Source: Curvivirga sp965219885 (GTDB lineage Bacteria; Pseudomonadota; Alphaproteobacteria; UBA8366; Aestuariispiraceae). From it: a stretch of DNA of 64,000 nucleotides. Below the pieces are notes generated by a model that did no database searches, was not told the origin of the DNA, and was given only the letters and a program-made list of their open reading frames with translations. The DNA is taken from assembly GCF_965219885.1 (NCBI RefSeq), contig NZ_CBDCOT010000009.1, positions 744,001-808,000 of the forward strand, in the 5' to 3' direction. Below are positions 26,323-34,979 of the stretch, in pieces. Made by a program: the position numbers and the translations under genes. Position 1 is the stretch's first letter. Each line of letters starts with the position of its first letter.

Positions 26323-26907
26323 ATGAACAAACCTGTCGGTAAAAATAAAGAGAATTTGGAACGTACACGAAAACATCTGATCGACGTAGCGACAGATTGT
26401 TTCGCCACATATGGGTTTCGCAAAACATCTACGACCAAGATTGTAGAAGCGGCTGAAAGTTCCCGTGGATCTCTTTATCATCATTTCAAAGATAAGGTCG
26501 ATATTTTCAAAGCTGTTTATGACAGTTTAGGGGAGAAGATGGGTGAGATTGTGGAAGGTTATGCCACAAAAAACGAAGACCCCCGTACAGACCTGATTGA
26601 AGGTTGTGTGGCTTACCTTCATGTCTTTGTTGATGCCGCTTTTGCCCAAGTGATGTTAATTGATGGCCCCAATGTCCTAGGTTGGGATTATTGTCGATCC
26701 CAGGATGAGGAATCCGCCTATGCCGCATTATTATATGGGGTAGAGGTTAATCAAGGCTCTAAAGAAGATGCAAAATATATTGCTGATTTCCTTTCGGGTG
26801 CTTTGGATAGCTACGCCTTGAAAATTGCCACCTCAGAAAATCGCGAAGCGGCGTTTCATAAATATGCGGATGCTTTTCGCAAGATATCTGACCAGATATT
26901 GGATTAA
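26323..26907 (+). CDS. TetR-family transcriptional regulator
   Basis: A 194-residue protein with an N-terminal TetR helix-turn-helix (about residues 14-60: ATDCFATYGFRKTSTTKIVEA, SRGSLYHHFKDK) and an all-helical ligand domain. It sits 3 bp after tag and 58 bp before the MFS gene. It probably represses both this operon and the divergent VOC gene through the paired operators at 25624-25668, and is released by a ligand that the exporter removes. Confidence 0.9.
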   Translation: MNKPVGKNKENLERTRKHLIDVATDCFATYGFRKTSTTKIVEAAESSRGSLYHHFKDKVDIFKAVYDSLGEKMGEIVEGYATKNEDPRTDLIEGCVAYLHVFVDAAFAQVMLIDGPNVLGWDYCRSQDEESAYAALLYGVEVNQGSKEDAKYIADFLSGALDSYALKIATSENREAAFHKYADAFRKISDQILD

Positions 26908-26965
26908 TCATATATCCAACCCTGATTTTCATTGCGATCATTATTTTCTAACGCGAATATAGTTC

Positions 26966-28237
26966 ATGGCTTTTATTTCGCGAAATTTCCAAAGCGGTAT
27001 CACCGAGGCATTTTCTGATCGTAATTTCAGAATCTATTCTGTGGGTTCCATCACCAGTTGGATTACATTTTTCATCCAACTCATTGCGGTGAATTGGTAT
27101 GCATGGGAAATTACACAATCAACCGCTTGGTTGGCCATCATCACATTGATGGATATATTACCCACAATCCTATTCATGCCGTTTTGTGGTGCTTTAGCAG
27201 ATCGGTATGACCGATTAAAGATATGGAAAATCAGTAATTTCCTTTTACTCAGTCAAGCTGTGTTGATTGCCTATCTTGCATGGATAGATCAACTACCCAT
27301 TATCACTCTGGCTGCACTTGTGTTTATTCATGGTATCTTTGTCGCATTAACAGTACCTGCAATGAATAGTATGTTGCCGCGCTTTATCGCCAAAGAAAAG
27401 CTGACTTCCGCGATTGCGGTCAATGCATCTTATACGCAATTTGCCGTTTTCGTCGGCCCTGCCCTTGCGGGTTTTTTAATCGCTAACTTCGACATTGCAA
27501 TCGCCTTTGGTATCAATGCTTTCGGCTATATGGTTCTCTTACTGGTGATCTATACCCTAAAGACACCAGAAGATTTCACCTCGCCGACCAAAAGCGAGAA
27601 ATCCATTATGGCCGATATCCAAGATGGGTTCAGCTATATCTTCAAGCATCCGCAATTTATGCCTATTGTCATTCTTATGTTGCTTGGAGATTTCTTGATG
27701 TCAGCGGTCTATTACATGACACCTGCATTTTCAGATCAGCTTCTTGAGGCTGGCGTGATCGGGGTTTCAGCTATTCTCGCTGCCCGTGGCATCGGGGCAA
27801 CCATAACCGCCTTATGGCTCGCCCATGGTGGTGAGGCTTTAATCATCCCACATCGGATCATATGGGCTTTTCTGATTTCCATGATTGCCCTAGTGATTAT
27901 GTATCTTTTTCCCAATCTTTATATCGCAATTGCGATGTCTGTTATCATGGGCTTGGCTGGGGAATTCCGGCGCACTCTATCTTACAGTTATATCCAGGTT
28001 GAAGTGATAGAAGAACAACGGGGTCGCGTCATGGGCAGCCTCTTTATGCTTGGCCAATGTGCAGGTGGCATCGGCACCTATATTGTCGGTGCCATTGCTG
28101 TGAACTACGGATTGATTATTCCAACGCTGCTAGCCGCTGCCTTTTGCTTTGCGATCTGGCTTATTCTTTTCATAAGACGGCCCATTACTTCTAAAGATGG
28201 GTCCATACCGCAAGCTCATAGCCTTCAGGATCGGTAA
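26966..28237 (+). CDS. MFS transporter (EntS/MFS_3-like exporter)
   Basis: A 423-residue protein with 12 predicted transmembrane helices. The loop 2-3 motif GALADRYDRLK is typical of major facilitator exporters. The opening (FSDRNFRIYSVGSITSWITFF) resembles the EntS-like MFS_3 branch. It probably exports a small hydrophobic or chelator-type molecule. It is the last gene of the tag-tetR-MFS unit. Its final 47 bp overlap the 3' end of the convergent VOC gene. Confidence 0.88.
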   Translation: MAFISRNFQSGITEAFSDRNFRIYSVGSITSWITFFIQLIAVNWYAWEITQSTAWLAIITLMDILPTILFMPFCGALADRYDRLKIWKISNFLLLSQAVLIAYLAWIDQLPIITLAALVFIHGIFVALTVPAMNSMLPRFIAKEKLTSAIAVNASYTQFAVFVGPALAGFLIANFDIAIAFGINAFGYMVLLLVIYTLKTPEDFTSPTKSEKSIMADIQDGFSYIFKHPQFMPIVILMLLGDFLMSAVYYMTPAFSDQLLEAGVIGVSAILAARGIGATITALWLAHGGEALIIPHRIIWAFLISMIALVIMYLFPNLYIAIAMSVIMGLAGEFRRTLSYSYIQVEVIEEQRGRVMGSLFMLGQCAGGIGTYIVGAIAVNYGLIIPTLLAAAFCFAIWLILFIRRPITSKDGSIPQAHSLQDR

Positions 28238-28601
28238 ACTGAAATCTCTTACCACCGGGGAATTCAAAAATCGGGACTGAGATCTGGCCACCTGCTTTCT
28301 TAATATCGGCCATAACTTCTTCCAAGTCATCCGCATAAAGCACAACAAGTGGACCACCAAGAACTACATCTTCAGGTTTCATCAAGGCAAAGCCACCCTT
28401 CATTTTACCGTCATTGAATTCACAATATTCCGGTCCATAATCGGTAAAGGTCCAGCCAAAGGCCTCCCCATAAAAACTTTTGGCCCGTTCGATATCTGTG
28501 ACATTCAGTTCCACATAATTGATGCAACGATCATCATCATGATCCTCGATGCCAAGCATATCAGTCACCGCATCAACAACTTCTTCAATAATTTCATCCA
28601 T
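28191..28601 (-). CDS. VOC-family protein whose ribosome site lies in the rbfA terminator
   Basis: A 136-residue VOC protein from ATG 28601 (the upstream in-frame TTG is inside the terminator stem). It has an acidic N-terminal helix (MDEIIEEVVDAVTDMLGIED) before the fold, then YVELNVTDIERAKSFYGEAFGW and the closing FTDPEGYELAVW with the metal-ligand glutamate. This is the CFP-30/hydroxylase-like subgroup. It follows rbfA on the same strand, but a terminator hairpin intervenes whose 3' arm contains GGAAGGAG, the only plausible ribosome site. Its 3' end overlaps the MFS gene by 47 bp. Confidence 0.8.
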   Translation of the reverse strand: MDEIIEEVVDAVTDMLGIEDHDDDRCINYVELNVTDIERAKSFYGEAFGWTFTDYGPEYCEFNDGKMKGGFALMKPEDVVLGGPLVVLYADDLEEVMADIKKAGGQISVPIFEFPGGKRFQFTDPEGYELAVWTHL

Positions 28602-28634
28602 AAAAAAGGCTCCTTCCCGCAACTGGAAGGAGCC
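28602..28634 (-). terminator. Rho-independent terminator after rbfA
   Basis: Stem GGCTCCTTCC/GGAAGGAGCC (28608-28617, 28625-28634) with a 7-nt loop. On the minus strand it is followed directly by TTTTTT and then the ATG of the VOC gene. It ends the rimP-nusA-ylxR-infB-rbfA operon 30 bp after the rbfA stop. Confidence 0.9.
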
Positions 28635-28663
28635 TAGCAAAAACACTAAGATCGATCTAGAAA

Positions 28664-29092
28664 TTAATCTTCAAAATCATCTTCATCGTGACCTTTTGCC
28701 ACATCGGCTTGCACCACAGGATTACGTAAAAGTGCATCCACATGAGAGCCTTCATCGAAGCTTTCGTCATATTGGAAAGAAAGACGAGGTGCATATTTCA
28801 AATGAACGGATTGCGCCACCTGTGTTTTCAAGAAGACAGATGCCCCTTTTAAGGCTTCTAGTACTTGGTCACGTGGCACACGGTCTTCACCACCCAATGG
28901 CACGATAAAACATGTGGCATTACGAAGATCCGGACTTGCACGCACTTCTGTCACCGTCAGATTTGCTTTCTGCAAGATCGGGTTACGAAACTCACCACGC
29001 ATGATAATCGAAGACAACGCATGGCGGATTTCTTCGCCAACCTTTAATTGACGTTGAGAACGACCTACACCAGAACGATTTTTATGTGCCAT
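28664..29092 (-). CDS. rbfA: Ribosome-binding factor A
   Basis: A small KH-fold protein needed for 16S rRNA 5'-end maturation and cold adaptation. ATG 29092 gives 142 residues (an in-frame TTG at 29116 is less likely). The conserved RSQRQLKVGEEIRHALSSI start and the HLKYAPRLSFQYDESFDEG segment are present. The tail is acidic (DEDDFED). It is the last gene of the rimP operon. The canonical next gene, truB, has been moved 6.5 kb away by an accessory block. Confidence 0.95.
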   Translation of the reverse strand: MAHKNRSGVGRSQRQLKVGEEIRHALSSIIMRGEFRNPILQKANLTVTEVRASPDLRNATCFIVPLGGEDRVPRDQVLEALKGASVFLKTQVAQSVHLKYAPRLSFQYDESFDEGSHVDALLRNPVVQADVAKGHDEDDFED

Positions 29093-29118
29093 TTTACAAT
29101 TTCCAAACTTAAACAAGA

Positions 29119-29145
29119 AGAGGGAGAGTATGACACCCTCCCTCT
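29119..29145 (-). other. Hairpin between infB and rbfA
   Basis: AGAGGGAG/CTCCCTCT (29119-29126, 29138-29145) form an 8-bp stem with an 11-nt loop. On the minus strand TCTTGTTTAAG follows, which is only weakly T-rich. It could be a partial terminator or an RNA-processing site in the 75-bp gap. Confidence 0.4.
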
Positions 29146-29167
29146 AAACGCATATGAAGATATGTGA

Positions 29168-31768
29168 TTAAAGTTCGCGTGCGATTTCTTCAATCTCAAA
29201 GGCTTCGATCACGTCGCCAGCTTTGATATCTTCGTAATTTTCGAATGCCATACCACATTCATAACCGGATTGAACTTCCTTCACATCGTCTTTGAAACGA
29301 CGCAGGGTTTTCAATGTGCCTTCATGGATCACAACGTTATCACGCAACAAGCGTACTTTCGCGCCACGTTTCACCATGCCTTCAGTCACATAACAACCAC
29401 CAATCTTACCGGCTTTTGTAATATTGAAGACTTCACGAATTTCAGCATAACCCAAGAAGTTCTCACGAACTTCTGGTGCCAACATACCGCCAAGAACTTT
29501 CTTCACGTCATCAATCATATCATAGATCACGGAATAGTAACGGATGTCTACGCCATCGCGACGGGCCATATCACGGGCTTGCGGATTTGCACGCACGTTA
29601 AAGCCCATACATACACCGCCTGTGGACGCTGCCAAAGTCACATCAGACTCTGTCAAACCACCAACAGCACCATGAAGGACACGTACTTTCACTTCGTCAT
29701 TGGCAAGTTTCTCTAGAGATGCTGTAATCGCCTCCAAGGACCCTTGTACGTCGGTCTTGATCACCACAGGCATTTCTTTGATCTCGCCTGCTTTAATCTG
29801 ACTGAACAATTGATCCAGGCTGCTCATGCCTTGTGTCACAATTTGTTTCGCGGCTTTCGCCTTACGTTGACGATATTCAGCGATCTCACGTGCTGTTGCC
29901 TCATCATCTACAACGGCGAAATCATCACCTGCAGATGGTGTTCCTTGGAAACCGAGAATTTCAACAGGAACAGATGGACCGGCTGTTTTGATCTTACGAC
30001 CTTTATCATCCAACAACGCACGAACACGACCAGATTCACCGCCCGCAACAAAGATATCGCCGACAGAAATTGTACCACGTTGGATCAAGACAGTTGCAAC
30101 AGAACCGCGACCTTTTTCCATACGTGCCTCAACAACCGCACCTTCAGCTTTACGATCAGGATTGGCTTTCAATTCCAAAATCTCAGCTTGAAGAAGGATA
30201 TGTTCTTCCAAATCATCAAGACCTGTACGTGCTTTTGCAGAAACTTCTACACATACAATCTCACCACCCATATCTTCCGGGATCAAATCATTTTCTAGAA
30301 GTTGGGTTTTGATGCGCATTGGATCAGCTTCAGGCTTATCACATTTGTTGATCGCAACAATGATCGGCACTTCCGCTGCTTTGGAATGGGCAATCGCCTC
30401 TTTGGTTTGTGGCTGGATACCATCATCCGCCGCAACAACCAAAACTACGATATCTGTTACAGACGCACCACGCATACGCATTTGGGTGAAGGCTTCGTGA
30501 CCAGGTGTATCAAGGAATGTAATTTGATCACCAGATGCCATCTCAACCTGATAAGCACCAATATGCTGTGTAATACCACCAGCTTCACCAGCCGCCACAT
30601 CAGTTGCACGCAACGCATCCAACAAAGATGTCTTACCATGGTCAACGTGACCCATAACAGTCACAACAGGGGCACGGGAAACCATATCAGCTTCGTTATC
30701 CGCTTCACCAACCAAGATATCCTCGACATCTGATTCCGCAACGCGAACAATTGTGTGACCAAATTCTTCAATCACTAATTCCGCTGTATCTGGATCAATA
30801 GATTGGTTTTGTGTTGCCATCACGCCCATTTTCATCAATGACTTGATCACATCACCCACACGTTCCGCCATACGGTTTGCCAATTCAGCAACTGTAATGC
30901 TTTCAGGTACTGTCACCTCACGAGAGATTTTCTCGTTACGGTTACGCATATTCTGTGCTTGTAACTTTTCTTTTTCACGACGGCGTTTCACCGCTGCCAA
31001 AGATTGTGTACGTGGTTGGCCATCATCACCATCCAACGCCTGTGTAATCGTCAATTTACCTTGACGACGACGTGGTTCACCGCGACTAGCACGGGATGGC
31101 TGAGGTGCCGTTTGTGTCTTCTTCTCTGCAGGTCTCTTCTTCGGCCCGCGATTAGCATCACCCGCGTCATCAACAACCGCAGCCGCTTTAGGTGCTGCTT
31201 TATTTTCTTTAGGTGCAGATTTTGCCGCAGCCGCTGCTTTTTCAGCTTCACGCTTCTTTTCTTCGTCAGCCAATTGACGGGCTGCTTCTTCTTCAGCTGC
31301 GCGTTTTGCTTCCATTTCAGCTTTCATTTTTGCTTCAACTTCAGCACGTGCTTTTTCAGCTTCCGCGTCTTTGATCTTTTGCTCTTCTTCTTCCTTACGG
31401 CGTTCAGCAGCTTCTTTCGCACGACGATCGGAATCTTCGCGCTCCTTACGTAGACGCTCTTCCTGCTCTGCCGCACCAGCCAACGCTTTCATACGTGCAT
31501 CACGTTCAGCATCGGACAAACCATCCATTGCTGGTGAATATGTTGCCGCGGATGTCGACGCCTTACCGCTTTCATCCACCGCACGCATCTTACCGCTTGC
31601 ACCACGTTCAAATGTACGTTTGCGTTTCACTTCAACAGTCACGGTCTTGGAACGGCCATGGCTAAAGCTTTGCTTAACTTGACCAGTTTCTACAGTCTTC
31701 TTCAGTTCAAGCCGACCTGGCTTGTCCAGAGTTAATTTAGAACCGCCTTTATTTTTGTCGTCGCTCAT
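29168..31768 (-). CDS. infB: Translation initiation factor IF-2
   Basis: A GTPase that places initiator tRNA on the 30S subunit. At 866 residues it has an N-terminal IF2-associated region, a long charged Ala/Glu/Lys-rich segment (about 90-200) predicted to be helical, then the G domain starting near residue 371. G motifs are GHVDHGKTS, DTPGHEAF, NKCD and SAKA. The C-terminal beta-barrel domains end in EEIAREL. The start codon lies one base after the ylxR stop, so the two are translationally coupled. Confidence 0.97.
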   Translation of the reverse strand: MSDDKNKGGSKLTLDKPGRLELKKTVETGQVKQSFSHGRSKTVTVEVKRKRTFERGASGKMRAVDESGKASTSAATYSPAMDGLSDAERDARMKALAGAAEQEERLRKEREDSDRRAKEAAERRKEEEEQKIKDAEAEKARAEVEAKMKAEMEAKRAAEEEAARQLADEEKKREAEKAAAAAKSAPKENKAAPKAAAVVDDAGDANRGPKKRPAEKKTQTAPQPSRASRGEPRRRQGKLTITQALDGDDGQPRTQSLAAVKRRREKEKLQAQNMRNRNEKISREVTVPESITVAELANRMAERVGDVIKSLMKMGVMATQNQSIDPDTAELVIEEFGHTIVRVAESDVEDILVGEADNEADMVSRAPVVTVMGHVDHGKTSLLDALRATDVAAGEAGGITQHIGAYQVEMASGDQITFLDTPGHEAFTQMRMRGASVTDIVVLVVAADDGIQPQTKEAIAHSKAAEVPIIVAINKCDKPEADPMRIKTQLLENDLIPEDMGGEIVCVEVSAKARTGLDDLEEHILLQAEILELKANPDRKAEGAVVEARMEKGRGSVATVLIQRGTISVGDIFVAGGESGRVRALLDDKGRKIKTAGPSVPVEILGFQGTPSAGDDFAVVDDEATAREIAEYRQRKAKAAKQIVTQGMSSLDQLFSQIKAGEIKEMPVVIKTDVQGSLEAITASLEKLANDEVKVRVLHGAVGGLTESDVTLAASTGGVCMGFNVRANPQARDMARRDGVDIRYYSVIYDMIDDVKKVLGGMLAPEVRENFLGYAEIREVFNITKAGKIGGCYVTEGMVKRGAKVRLLRDNVVIHEGTLKTLRRFKDDVKEVQSGYECGMAFENYEDIKAGDVIEAFEIEEIAREL

Positions 31769-31769
31769 T

Positions 31770-32474
31770 TTAACCTTCTTCCTTGATGCCTGCTTCCTTA
31801 CGGAAACCCGCCAACCGTGCCGTATCGGCCTTTAAACTGTCTGTTAGGCCTCCCGGCAACAGATAGGCATGTATCACCATATCGCGCCCGAAAGCTATTC
31901 CGATTTCCTCTGCATCCAAGACATCCGAAACCGGTGTTTTTAACGCAGCAGCCAGCTGTCCGACCTTGCGTTTCCCATCATCTGCCCCATCACGGGCTGC
32001 TAAAACCAATCCTGCCGCAGGTCGCGCTTCGGCTTTCAAGGCGGAACGCACCTTTTCAAAACCGACAATGGCCTGCCCCGCACGATTGGCTAAAGACAGG
32101 TTCTCGCTGCAACGGCGAACCAGCAGTTTTTCCAATTGCGCAACAAAATCATCCGGAATGATAACTTTGCTACGTGCTGCCTTGGCGAATAATCCGCGCT
32201 TGGCTGCTTGACCCAGTAATTCCGACGATGCGCTCGCCCACATACCACGTCCCGGTAAAACCGCTTTCAAATCCGGTACCAAGGTCTGATCAGGCCCTAA
32301 TACAAAACGGATCATCTCTGATTTTAATTTACGTTCCCCAGATACCAGACATTTCCGCATGGGATCCGTCTTTTGTTTCTTGGAACGTTTTCCAGCTACA
32401 TCCGGACCATCATCCAAACAATCAGCTGGAATTTCCGCTTCTGTTGTTTCGCTTTCCATATTCTGATCAGACAT
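31770..32474 (-). CDS. ylxR: YlxR/DUF448 RNA-binding protein with L7Ae-like C-terminal domain
   Basis: A 234-residue protein from ATG 32474 (a TTG two codons upstream is possible). The DUF448 domain is about residues 35-115: RKCLVSGERKLKSEMIRFV, then PDLKAVLPGRGMWA. It is followed by an L7Ae/ribosomal-protein-like domain (RAGQAIVGFEKVRSALK). YlxR proteins bind nucleic acid and occur between nusA and infB across bacteria. The two-domain form is usual in alphaproteobacteria. Confidence 0.9.
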   Translation of the reverse strand: MSDQNMESETTEAEIPADCLDDGPDVAGKRSKKQKTDPMRKCLVSGERKLKSEMIRFVLGPDQTLVPDLKAVLPGRGMWASASSELLGQAAKRGLFAKAARSKVIIPDDFVAQLEKLLVRRCSENLSLANRAGQAIVGFEKVRSALKAEARPAAGLVLAARDGADDGKRKVGQLAAALKTPVSDVLDAEEIGIAFGRDMVIHAYLLPGGLTDSLKADTARLAGFRKEAGIKEEG

Positions 32475-32524
32475 GTTCAAGTTCTTCCAACAGAAGCGTT
32501 CTATCCTTAGGTAAGGTCGCTAAA

Positions 32525-34099
32525 TTAAGCGTCTTCACCTTCTTCTTCAGAAGCAGCTGCACGCATCTCGTCCAACTCTTCTTGTGTAAACCAACCAGCA
32601 GCCACACGCGCTTCCATAATCAAGTCACTTGCTTCTGCTTCAGTCATCGGGAATTTGCGCAAGATACCGTCTTCTTTGTCAGTCAACTCATCTGCAGCCA
32701 AATCCGCGAAATCATCTAGGGATTTCACATCTGCTTCACCAAGTGCAACCAACATTGCTGGTGTCAATGCTTCAACATTGCTCAGATCATCTGCGATACC
32801 CAACTCAACACGACGTGCTTCTAGACGCGCAGATTCTGCTTCCAAGAAGTTACGTGCACGATTACGAAGCTCTTCAGCCAACTCTTCATTGAAACCTTCG
32901 ATGCTTGCCAATTCTTCAACTGGTACGAAGCCAACTTCCTCAACAGAGGTAAAGCCTTCCGTCACCAACAAACGTGCGATCACTTCGTCTACGTCTAATG
33001 CGTTCATGAAAGAGTCAGAACGTTCAGCAAATTCAGCTTGGCGTTTTTCAGACTCTTGTTCCTCGGTCATGATATCGATATCCCAACCTGTTAACATGGA
33101 AGCCAAACGTACGTTTTGTCCACGACGACCAATTGCAAGGGAGAGTTGTTCATCAGGAACAACAACTTCCATCTTACCTGTTTCTTCATCCATCACGATT
33201 TTAGAAACTTCAGCTGGCGCCAACGCATTTACCACGAAGGAAGCTTCGTCTTCTGTCCATGGAATGATGTCGATTTTCTCGCCTTGAAGTTCAGCCACTA
33301 CAGCCTGAACACGAGAACCGCGCATACCAACACATGCCCCAACAGGGTCGATAGATGCGTCATTGGAAATCACGCCCATTTTTGCACGGGAACCCGGATC
33401 ACGGGATACGGATTTAATTTCAATTACGCCATCATAAATTTCTGGTACTTCCTGTGTAAACAAAGCCGCCAAGAATTGCGGATGTGTACGGGATAGGAAG
33501 ATTTGCGGACCACGTTGTTCTTGGCGAACATCATGGATATAAGCGCGGATACGATCACCGCGTTTGAAATGTTCGCGTTGAATTACTTCGTCACGGCGCA
33601 AGATTGCTTCTGCGCGACCCAAATCAACAGTTACGTTGCCAAATTCAATACGTTTCACAACACCATTGATGATTTCACCAACACGATCTTTATATTCTTG
33701 ATACTGACGCTCACGTTCAGCTTCACGAACTTTCTGTACGATAACCTGTTTCGCTGTCTGTGCAGCAATACGACCAAAATCAATCGGTGGCAATTCATCA
33801 ACGATAAATTCACCTGCAGTCGCATTAGGCATGAAACGCAAAGCTTCTTTCAAAGAAATCTGTGTCGCTTCATCTTCGACTTCGTCTACGATCTCTGTGT
33901 AACGCGCCAATTTGATTTCACCGTTTTTACGGTCAATCTCTGCGCGGATATCGTGATCATGACCATATTTGGAACGACCTGCTTTTTGAATAGCTTGCTC
34001 CATCGCTTCCAAAACATGTTCGCGATCGATGCTCTTTTCCCGTGCTACTGCGTCAGCCACTGCCAACATATCTGTGCGGGTAATCGTAACACCTTCCAT
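32525..34099 (-). CDS. nusA: Transcription termination/antitermination factor NusA
   Basis: It binds RNA polymerase and modulates pausing, termination and antitermination. At 524 residues it has an N-terminal polymerase-binding domain, an S1 domain near 135-200, two KH domains about 205-345 (VGACVGMRGSRVQAV; LAIGRRGQNVRLAS), then helix-hairpin-helix repeats and an acidic tail (EEEGEDA). It follows rimP by 88 bp. Confidence 0.97.
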   Translation of the reverse strand: MEGVTITRTDMLAVADAVAREKSIDREHVLEAMEQAIQKAGRSKYGHDHDIRAEIDRKNGEIKLARYTEIVDEVEDEATQISLKEALRFMPNATAGEFIVDELPPIDFGRIAAQTAKQVIVQKVREAERERQYQEYKDRVGEIINGVVKRIEFGNVTVDLGRAEAILRRDEVIQREHFKRGDRIRAYIHDVRQEQRGPQIFLSRTHPQFLAALFTQEVPEIYDGVIEIKSVSRDPGSRAKMGVISNDASIDPVGACVGMRGSRVQAVVAELQGEKIDIIPWTEDEASFVVNALAPAEVSKIVMDEETGKMEVVVPDEQLSLAIGRRGQNVRLASMLTGWDIDIMTEEQESEKRQAEFAERSDSFMNALDVDEVIARLLVTEGFTSVEEVGFVPVEELASIEGFNEELAEELRNRARNFLEAESARLEARRVELGIADDLSNVEALTPAMLVALGEADVKSLDDFADLAADELTDKEDGILRKFPMTEAEASDLIMEARVAAGWFTQEELDEMRAAASEEEGEDA

Positions 34100-34187
34100 C
34101 GTACTTCATCCGTTTTCTAGCTGTCGTCCACTAAAGAACTGTCACAGCGGTTAGCCAATACCAAAGAGCGTCCACTTAGATTAAGGA

Positions 34188-34715
34188 TTACTCTTCATTC
34201 TTCTCTGCTTGTGCTTCATCAAAAGCTTTCTTAGAAGCTTCCATCAAAGCATCGGACATTACTAATTTTGCCCGATCAATATCATCATATGGCAAAGCGA
34301 TTTCCACCAACTCACCTTGATGATCAATTTCTAGATGGACATCATCATCGACCATGCCCAAAAGTTTTCCACGGAAACGTCTTTGATTTTCAACAGCATA
34401 TTTCAGCTCGATCTTCGCTTCATAACCAGCGAAACGGGCATAATCCCGTTGACGAACCAAAGGACGATCAATACCCGGCGAACTTACTTCTAAATTGTAA
34501 GCTTTCTCTATAGGGTCTTCCACATCCAGAATAGCGGACACGGCACGGCTAACAGTTGCACAATCTTCAACATCCACAGGCTTTTCATCCAACCGATCAA
34601 TCATAATTTGAACGGTGACAGTTTCCTTACCAGACATTTGAATACGCACGATAAAATATCCCAAATCTTCAAGGGAGGGTGCGATCAATTCTTCAACTTG
34701 CGTTACAGCCGCCAT
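34188..34715 (-). CDS. rimP: Ribosome maturation factor RimP
   Basis: It assists 30S subunit maturation. At 175 residues it has the conserved VEVSSPGIDRPL-type motif (here LEVSSPGIDRPLVRQRDY) and the N-terminal domain with GYFIVRIQM. ATG 34715 follows GAAGGAGTAGCC. It is the first protein gene of rimP-nusA-ylxR-infB-rbfA. A promoter and a terminator-like hairpin lie upstream at 34813-34909. Confidence 0.95.
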   Translation of the reverse strand: MAAVTQVEELIAPSLEDLGYFIVRIQMSGKETVTVQIMIDRLDEKPVDVEDCATVSRAVSAILDVEDPIEKAYNLEVSSPGIDRPLVRQRDYARFAGYEAKIELKYAVENQRRFRGKLLGMVDDDVHLEIDHQGELVEIALPYDDIDRAKLVMSDALMEASKKAFDEAQAEKNEE

Positions 34716-34812
34716 GGCTACTCCTTCAATTATACCATCAATAACGCTTTAAACCTAGCTTCTTCGCCACTTTCAGCGAAGTGCCTTTCGAAGTTTTCAC
34801 TTGATTTAGGCA

Positions 34813-34874
34813 ATAAAAAAGGCGGGCCTTGGCCCACCGTCAACATCGTTGCCTCAAGGCACGTTATTAAGGTT
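34813..34874 (-). ncRNA. Putative short leader RNA ending in an attenuator upstream of rimP
   Basis: A strong promoter on the minus strand (34881-34909) would start a transcript near 34874. About 40 nt later comes the stem formed by 34821-34828 and 34831-34838 (GGTGGGCC/GGCCCGCC with one C-A mismatch), followed by TTTTTTATTG. A small GCC-TTGA-GGC hairpin (34851-34860) precedes it. The product would be an RNA of roughly 60 nt. The same sequence would act as an attenuator for rimP, whose start is about 100 nt downstream. It could also be an independent small RNA. Confidence 0.5.
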
Positions 34875-34880
34875 GCGCTC

Positions 34881-34909
34881 TATATAAGGGAAAGCCTCAA
34901 AAATATCAA
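34881..34909 (-). promoter_or_regulatory. Sigma-70-type promoter of the rimP-nusA-infB operon
   Basis: On the minus strand, TTGATA (34904-34909) and TATATA (34881-34886) are separated by exactly 17 bp. It is the best promoter match in the 264-bp gap between lysE and rimP. Confidence 0.65.
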
Positions 34910-34979
34910 GTAAAATCTTGTGGATAAGAATAGCAGTCAAATATGACAGATTCCTTGCACCCACAAATTCAGGTAAAAT

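Noticed and set aside
29744..30298. A 184-residue open frame antisense to infB
   Set aside because: It is a shadow of the IF-2 G domain with the same low-complexity antisense composition.
31004..31453. A Phe/Arg/Cys-rich open frame antisense to infB
   Set aside because: It is the complement of the Ala/Glu/Lys-rich linker of IF-2 and not a gene.
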